The position numbers and the translations under genes are program-made. A DNA stretch of 64,000 nt, from NCBI RefSeq assembly GCF_003350475.1, contig NZ_QQAV01000001.1:1170836-1234835 (forward strand), written 5' to 3'. The notes under the pieces were generated by a model. That model was not told where the DNA came from. It worked only from the letters and a program-made list of their open reading frames with translations, and searched no databases. Numbering within the stretch: position 1 is the first letter of the stretch; the number at the start of each line of letters is the position of its first letter. The DNA comes from Pseudacidovorax intermedius. GTDB taxonomy: Bacteria; Pseudomonadota; Gammaproteobacteria; Burkholderiales; Burkholderiaceae_C. Positions 59,284-64,000 of the stretch are shown here, one piece after another.

Positions 59284-60279
59284 TCAGACGGTAGCCGAGG
59301 CGGCGGGGGCGGCCGGGCTGGCGGTCTTGTCGGTGGCCTTGCCCTCGGCCTCTTTCTGCAGGGCCTGGCATTGCGCCTGCCGCTTGGCGTAGTTGCTCTT
59401 GGGGCCGATGCGCGATTCGAGGAAGTCCAGCAGCGCCCGCAGCGCCGCACTGTTGTGGCGCCGCTGCAGGTAGGCCGCGGACAGCCACATGTCCTTGCGG
59501 CTGAACTCCCCCAGCACGGGCACCAGCTCGCCGTGGTCCAGATGCGGCTGCACCACCAGGGCGGGCACATAGATCACGCCCAGCCCGCGCATCGCCACAT
59601 GGATGAGCGGCCCGGCCTCGGAGGCTTCCATCCGGCTCTTGACCGGCACATCGATCTTGCGGCCCCGCTCTTCGAAGCGCCAGGTTGGATCGATGCCCTG
59701 CCGCACTAGAGTGAGCGCCGTGTGTCCGGCCAGGTCCTCCGGCCGTTGCGGCATGCCGTGCTTGCGCCAGTACACCGGCGAGGCGCACACCACCATCTGC
59801 ATGCACAGGAGGCGGCGCACGATGAGGTTCTCGTCCTCGATGGGCCCGAAGCGCAGCCCCACGTCGATGCCTTCCTCGGCCAGGTCGACGTGGTTGCTCA
59901 ATTGCAGCGAGATGTTGACGTCGGGGTAGTAGCCCATGAATTCCGCCAGCAGGTTGGGCAGGTCGCCGCTGGCCATGCCGACTGGCGCGGCGATGCGCAG
60001 CCGGCCGCGCGGCTGGTTGGCCCGCTCCTGCAGTTCGACCTGCGTGAGTTCCACCATCTCCATCACCGGCTGACTGCGCTCCAGCAACAAGGAGCCTGCG
60101 TCGGTCAGGCTGACGGAGCGGGTGGAACGATTGAGCAGGCGCACGCCGAATCGTGACTCCAGTTCCGCCACGTACTTGCTGGCCGTGGCCTTGGACAGAC
60201 CCATGCGCTTGGCCGCCTTGGAGAAACTGCCTTGCACGGCGACTTCACGGAAGGTGCGGAGAAGGTCGAGGCTGTCCAT
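59284..60279 (-). CDS. LysR-family transcriptional regulator
   Basis: A 331-aa regulator. The helix-turn-helix is in FREVAVQGSFSKAAKRMGLSKATASKYVAELE (short blocks GSFSKAAKRMGLSKAT), followed by an effector domain (from GRLRIAAPVGMASGDL). A C-terminal Ala/Lys/Thr-rich tail (from about residue 300) is not part of the common fold. The divergent neighbour is a small secreted protein; the DLH gene lies 69 bp downstream. A weak dyad TGTTT/GAACA (60319-60337) upstream may be its autoregulatory site. Confidence 0.9.
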   Translation of the reverse strand: MDSLDLLRTFREVAVQGSFSKAAKRMGLSKATASKYVAELESRFGVRLLNRSTRSVSLTDAGSLLLERSQPVMEMVELTQVELQERANQPRGRLRIAAPVGMASGDLPNLLAEFMGYYPDVNISLQLSNHVDLAEEGIDVGLRFGPIEDENLIVRRLLCMQMVVCASPVYWRKHGMPQRPEDLAGHTALTLVRQGIDPTWRFEERGRKIDVPVKSRMEASEAGPLIHVAMRGLGVIYVPALVVQPHLDHGELVPVLGEFSRKDMWLSAAYLQRRHNSAALRALLDFLESRIGPKSNYAKRQAQCQALQKEAEGKATDKTASPAAPAASATV

Positions 60280-60502
60280 GGCGCGTGCGGAAGTGGGTTC
60301 GAAGAAGTGGCCATCATTGTTTCAAATACGCGAACAGCGTGGTTCTCGACAGGCCGGGTTTCTACGGAGTCGCAACGACACAATTCGTTCCACGGGCTCA
60401 GCGATTTGCGGGTCCGGCGGACGAAAGCAAGGCACCACAAAGGGTGAGTGCTTCCAAAACAGGAGCTTCGTTCGCGTTCCGTCAAATGTCAGGAGTTGAA
60501 CC

Positions 60503-60862
60503 ATGAACGCATCGAAGATCCTCGCCGCCGCCGCACTGTCCTTCGCCGCCATTGCCGGCGCCCAGGCCGAAACCTACGAAGGCGTGCAAGCGCCGGTGTC
60601 GGCCCTGAGCCGCACCGACGTCCAGGCCCAGGCCGTTGCCGCCGCCCAGGCCGCCAACCAAAACGTGGTGCGCGGCTCGCGCGGCGCCGAAACCGTGGCC
60701 GTGTCGCAACCCCGTGCCACCGTGCAGGCCGAAGCCGTGCGCGCCGCTTACGCCCCCGACCAGAACGTGAGCAGCGGCTCGCGCTTCAACAGCAAGGTCG
60801 TCTCGACGCTGGCCAACCCGGTCGACGCCGCCGCCCGCAGCACCGGCGCCAGCAAGTTCTAA
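60503..60862 (+). CDS. Small secreted protein with two internal repeats
   Basis: A 119-aa protein with a signal peptide (MNASKILAAAALSFAAIAGAQA). The mature part holds two related units: [19 protein letters not shown] (about 37-55) and RATVQAEAVRAAYAPDQNV (about 72-90), each followed by a Gly-Ser-Arg element (RGSRG, SGSRF). So it is an internal duplication. AGGAG lies 7-8 bp before the ATG. Proteins of this kind are common in Comamonadaceae and have no assigned role. A hairpin at 60908-60948 follows. Confidence 0.8.
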   Translation: MNASKILAAAALSFAAIAGAQAETYEGVQAPVSALSRTDVQAQAVAAAQAANQNVVRGSRGAETVAVSQPRATVQAEAVRAAYAPDQNVSSGSRFNSKVVSTLANPVDAAARSTGASKF

Positions 60863-60907
60863 GACCTCCCAAGACAGGCTTGCCGCCCCCGCGGCAGGCT
60901 GCTTCCA

Positions 60908-60948
60908 CCGAAGGGCCGGCTGCGCGATGAGCGTGTCCGGCCCTTCGG
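60908..60948 (+). terminator. Perfect 12-bp hairpin after the small secreted protein gene
   Basis: CCGAAGGGCCGG pairs with CCGGCCCTTCGG across a 17-nt loop. There is no T-run, so termination is uncertain; it may also protect the 3' end of either convergent mRNA (corA ends at 60970). Confidence 0.5.
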
Positions 60949-60969
60949 CGTTGAGGGATGCTGCCTTGC

Positions 60970-62088
60970 TCAGTGCGTGGTGCGCGCCAGGTAGCGCTTG
61001 CGCCAGAACACGACCACCAGCGCTGCGGCAATCAGCACCATCGCCACCAGCGCCACCCAGAACCCGTCTGCCGCATGCACCAGCGGGATGAACTCGAAGT
61101 TCATCCCGAAGATGCCGGCGATCAAATTCAGGGGCAGGAAGACGGCGGTCAGCACCGTGAGCACCCGCATGATGTCGTTGGTGCGGTGGCTCTGGACGTT
61201 GAAGTGCAGCTGCACCGCCAGTTCGGCGTTCTGCTCGAGCCGGCGCACATGGCGCACCACGCGCTCGATGTGTTCCAGCACGTCGCGGCTGCGCACGAGC
61301 AGCAGTTCATGGTCGCGGCGCGCGCCGGCCTCGTCGGGCACGGGGAGCGCCTCCAGCGTGTCGATCCAGTCCTGCACCGCCGTCTGCTGGTCCTCGCAGA
61401 TTTCGTCCAGGTGGTGAAGACCCTGGCGCGCCTGCATCAAGGCGCCCCAGTTGGTGAAGCGCGTCTTGGGATCGATCAGCTCGGCCTGCCAATGGTCCAG
61501 CTGGCGCGTGAGTTCGCGGCGCAGGGCCAGGTAGCCGTCCACGATCTGGTTGGCGACGCGCAGCATCAGGTCGGCAGGTCCGGCGGGCAGGCGGCTGGAG
61601 ACGGCCCGCACGTCCAGCGGCTGGGCGTCGGCCGTCATCAGGCGTTCGGCCACGGCGTCGCGCACGCTGCCGTCCTCGGGATGCACGGTCAGCAGCAGGC
61701 GCTCGAAGACGACGAAGCCGACGGGCCGCGTGTCGATGTGGCGCAGCACCGGCGGGCCGCTGCGCAGGGCTGGCGCTGCCGTCACGGGCGTGGCTTCGCC
61801 CGGCGGGGCACTGGCCAGCCGGCGCAGGACCAGCACGTCGTAGGCGGACGTCGCGTCGTAGTGCGAAGGCAGGTGCTCGTTGAGCAGGTCGCTCACATGC
61901 AGGTCGACCAGCCGCACGCCGGTCAGGGCCTGCAGCCAGGTCTGCAAGGGGGGCAGGCCCTCGTGCAGCTCGGCCCGGGTGACCGAGAGCCAGTAGAAAT
62001 GACCGGGCGCCGGCGGCTCGGGCAGCGTGTGCGCGGAACAGGGCGGCAGTTCGCGCGCCTGCACGCTGTTGATGTCGAGGACCCGCAT
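60970..62088 (-). CDS. corA: CorA-type magnesium/cobalt transporter
   Basis: A 372-aa channel-like Mg2+ transporter. A cytosolic domain (about 1-305) is followed by two C-terminal membrane segments (LTAVFLPLNLIAGIFGMNF and FWVALVAMVLIAAALVVVFW) with the selectivity signature GMN between them. It matches the ZntB/CorA family; ZntB also exports Zn. It lies just 21 bp downstream of hemB on the same strand. Confidence 0.92.
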   Translation of the reverse strand: MRVLDINSVQARELPPCSAHTLPEPPAPGHFYWLSVTRAELHEGLPPLQTWLQALTGVRLVDLHVSDLLNEHLPSHYDATSAYDVLVLRRLASAPPGEATPVTAAPALRSGPPVLRHIDTRPVGFVVFERLLLTVHPEDGSVRDAVAERLMTADAQPLDVRAVSSRLPAGPADLMLRVANQIVDGYLALRRELTRQLDHWQAELIDPKTRFTNWGALMQARQGLHHLDEICEDQQTAVQDWIDTLEALPVPDEAGARRDHELLLVRSRDVLEHIERVVRHVRRLEQNAELAVQLHFNVQSHRTNDIMRVLTVLTAVFLPLNLIAGIFGMNFEFIPLVHAADGFWVALVAMVLIAAALVVVFWRKRYLARTTH

Positions 62089-62109
62089 TGCAGCGCTGTC
62101 GCGACGCCC

Positions 62110-63183
<1,074 letters not shown>

Positions 63184-63222
63184 TTACTGCTCAACCAGAT
63201 GGTAAAAAAACTTGATCAAATG

Positions 63223-63251
63223 TTGAAGAAGGCCGGCAATCTTGTTAGATT
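63223..63251 (+). promoter_or_regulatory. Sigma-70 promoter of the putative small RNA
   Basis: TTGAAG (63223-63228) and TAGATT (63246-63251) are separated by 17 bp. An A-rich UP-like stretch (GGTAAAAAAACTTGATCAAA) lies just upstream. In a genome this GC-rich the combination stands out. Confidence 0.7.
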
Positions 63252-63257
63252 CCCGGT

Positions 63258-63361
63258 TGAGCGGCTTGCCGCTCCCCGCTTTTCCTCCCTGAGCGGGTGC
63301 CTTGATGTGTGACAGCAAAAGGGCTTCCCAGCCCGGCGTAAAGACGCCGGGCTTTTTTTTG
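63258..63361 (+). ncRNA. Putative trans-acting small RNA (about 104 nt) with anti-Shine-Dalgarno loop
   Basis: The predicted start falls just before a perfect hairpin GAGCGG-CTTG-CCGCTC (63259-63274). A second hairpin CCCGCT/AGCGGG (63275-63297) exposes an 11-nt loop, TTTCCTCCCTG, complementary to ribosome-binding sites. A linker and a textbook terminator (63330-63361) finish it. Promoter, length and three-stem layout are typical of Hfq-era regulatory RNAs, and CCUCC loops are the hallmark of the CuckOO class in alphaproteobacteria. No match by name. It ends 40 bp before the HemJ-like gene, so it is not its leader. Confidence 0.6.
63330..63361 (+). terminator. Rho-independent terminator of the putative small RNA
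   Basis: AGCCCGGCGT / ACGCCGGGCT form a perfect 10-bp stem with loop AAAG, followed by a run of nine T residues from 63353. One of the strongest terminators in the window. Confidence 0.93.
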
Positions 63362-63401
63362 TCCGCAGCCCCGTCAAGCCGGGGCTCCGTACACTGCGCC
63401 G

Positions 63402-63818
63402 ATGCTCTGGGTGAAGTCCTTTCACATCGTCTTCGTGGCCAGTTGGTTTGCGGGCCTGTTCTACCTGCCGCGTATCTTCGTCAACCTGGCGATGGTGCCC
63501 GCCTCCTCGGTGGCCGAACGCGCGCGCCTGCTGCTGATGGCGCGCAAGCTGCTGCGCTTCACCACCTTGCTGGCAGTGCCGGCGCTGGGTTTCGGGGCCT
63601 GGCTTTGGCTGGGCTACGGCATCGGCGGCGGTTGGCTGCATGCCAAGCTGGCGCTGGTGCTGGTGGTCATCGGCTACCACCATGTGTGCGCGCGCCTGCT
63701 GCGCCGCTTCGAGGCCGACACCAACCGCCTGGGTCACCGCTGGTTCCGCTGGTTCAACGAACTGCCGGTGCTGCTGCTGCTGGCCATCGTGGTGCTGGCC
63801 GTGGTCAAGCCCTTCTGA
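63402..63818 (+). CDS. hemJ: HemJ-like / CopD-family membrane protein
   Basis: A 138-aa protein with four hydrophobic segments. The N-terminus LWVKSFHIVFVASWFAGLFYLPRIFV and the block LHAKLALVLVVIGYHH (given here as short pieces: FVASWFAGLFYLPRIFV, LHAKLALVLVVIGYHH) match HemJ, the heme-dependent protoporphyrinogen oxidase. The conserved His of FHIVF and the Lys of LHAK, thought to be heme and substrate sites, are present. It may be annotated as CopD. Position next to hemB supports a heme role. Confidence 0.75.
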   Translation: MLWVKSFHIVFVASWFAGLFYLPRIFVNLAMVPASSVAERARLLLMARKLLRFTTLLAVPALGFGAWLWLGYGIGGGWLHAKLALVLVVIGYHHVCARLLRRFEADTNRLGHRWFRWFNELPVLLLLAIVVLAVVKPF

Positions 63819-63830
63819 GCGGCCGGCCCG

Positions 63831-64000
63831 GTGACGGCCGCAGCGCGCAAGACGACGGCACTTCCGCTGGCGTTGGCCTATGCGGCGCTGATCGTCTATG
63901 CGAGCCTCTATCCCTTCGACCAGTGGCGTGACCAGGGCATCGCGCCCTGGGCCTTCCTGAGCGCGCCCTGGCCGAAGTACTGGACCGGCTTCGACCTCGG
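63831..64000 (+). CDS. VanZ-family membrane protein, N-terminal part
   Basis: Starts at GTG 63831 and is cut by the window end after 56 codons. LALAYAALIVYASLYPFDQWRD is a hydrophobic N-terminal segment with the YASLYPF motif of VanZ-like proteins, which have several membrane helices and unknown or glycopeptide-related roles. It follows the HemJ-like gene by 12 bp. The rest cannot be judged. Confidence 0.6.
   Translation, partial: MTAAARKTTALPLALAYAALIVYASLYPFDQWRDQGIAPWAFLSAPWPKYWTGFDL

Noticed and set aside
63199-63312. A 37-codon frame MVKKLDQMLKKAGN... over the small-RNA promoter
   Set aside because: No ribosome-binding site before the ATG, it spans the promoter, and it stops before the terminator; the RNA interpretation explains more of the sequence.

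Overview
The window is GC-rich chromosomal DNA (about 70% G+C by eye) from a betaproteobacterium, most likely order Burkholderiales and probably Comamonadaceae or a close relative. This rests on the gatCAB / mreBCD-mrdA neighbourhood, the lptD-surA-rsmA block, the Asp-type metal site in HemB, and two kinds of intergenic repeat that I recognise from that family (22898-23032 and 44766-44857). The species cannot be named from the sequence alone. No rRNA, tRNA, insertion sequence, prophage or CRISPR array was seen.

Layout. 1-6339: a tight plus-strand catabolic operon with the end of one amidohydrolase, a ring-opening amidohydrolase of the cyanurate hydrolase/barbiturase family, a complete ABC importer (ATPase, permease, NMT1/THI5-like binding protein), a second amidohydrolase and a DUF3830 protein. 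It looks like uptake and opening of an N-heterocycle. 6385-8579: xth and pyrE, divergent with only 16 bp between them, and a DUF4124 protein. 8545-16819: gatCAB (minus) back to back with the cell-shape genes mreB, mreC, mreD and mrdA (plus). 16940-22804: a TSUP permease, kup, gshA and proA. 23055-31312: an orphan molybdenum hydroxylase large subunit, fadD, the three-gene pntAA-pntAB-pntB transhydrogenase and an orphan response regulator.

31525-38015: a Nudix hydrolase, an AmgK-like sugar kinase, and the outer-membrane assembly genes lptD and surA with rsmA. 38130-39264: a secreted guanyl-specific RNase with a barstar-like inhibitor, preceded by a perfect 22-bp palindrome. 39433-41742: maeB. 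41945-48065: a five-gene operon of an SPFH-SHOCT protein, a DUF4178 zinc-ribbon membrane protein, DUF350, a membrane-fused spermidine-synthase-like enzyme and a Tat-exported lipoprotein FAD oxidoreductase. This is my best candidate for an under-described system (membrane- and polyamine-linked stress).

48080-53092: a GMC oxidoreductase, a ParE-type toxin-antitoxin pair, and mmsA divergent from a LysR regulator with nested operator-like dyads. 53268-56954: an MCE/Mla-type lipid transport operon. 56955-60862: MarC, an SDR, a dienelactone hydrolase, a LysR regulator and a small secreted repeat protein. 60970-64000: corA, hemB, a convincing new small-RNA gene (about 63258-63361, with its own promoter, an anti-Shine-Dalgarno loop and a terminator), a HemJ-like protein and the start of a VanZ-family gene cut by the window end.
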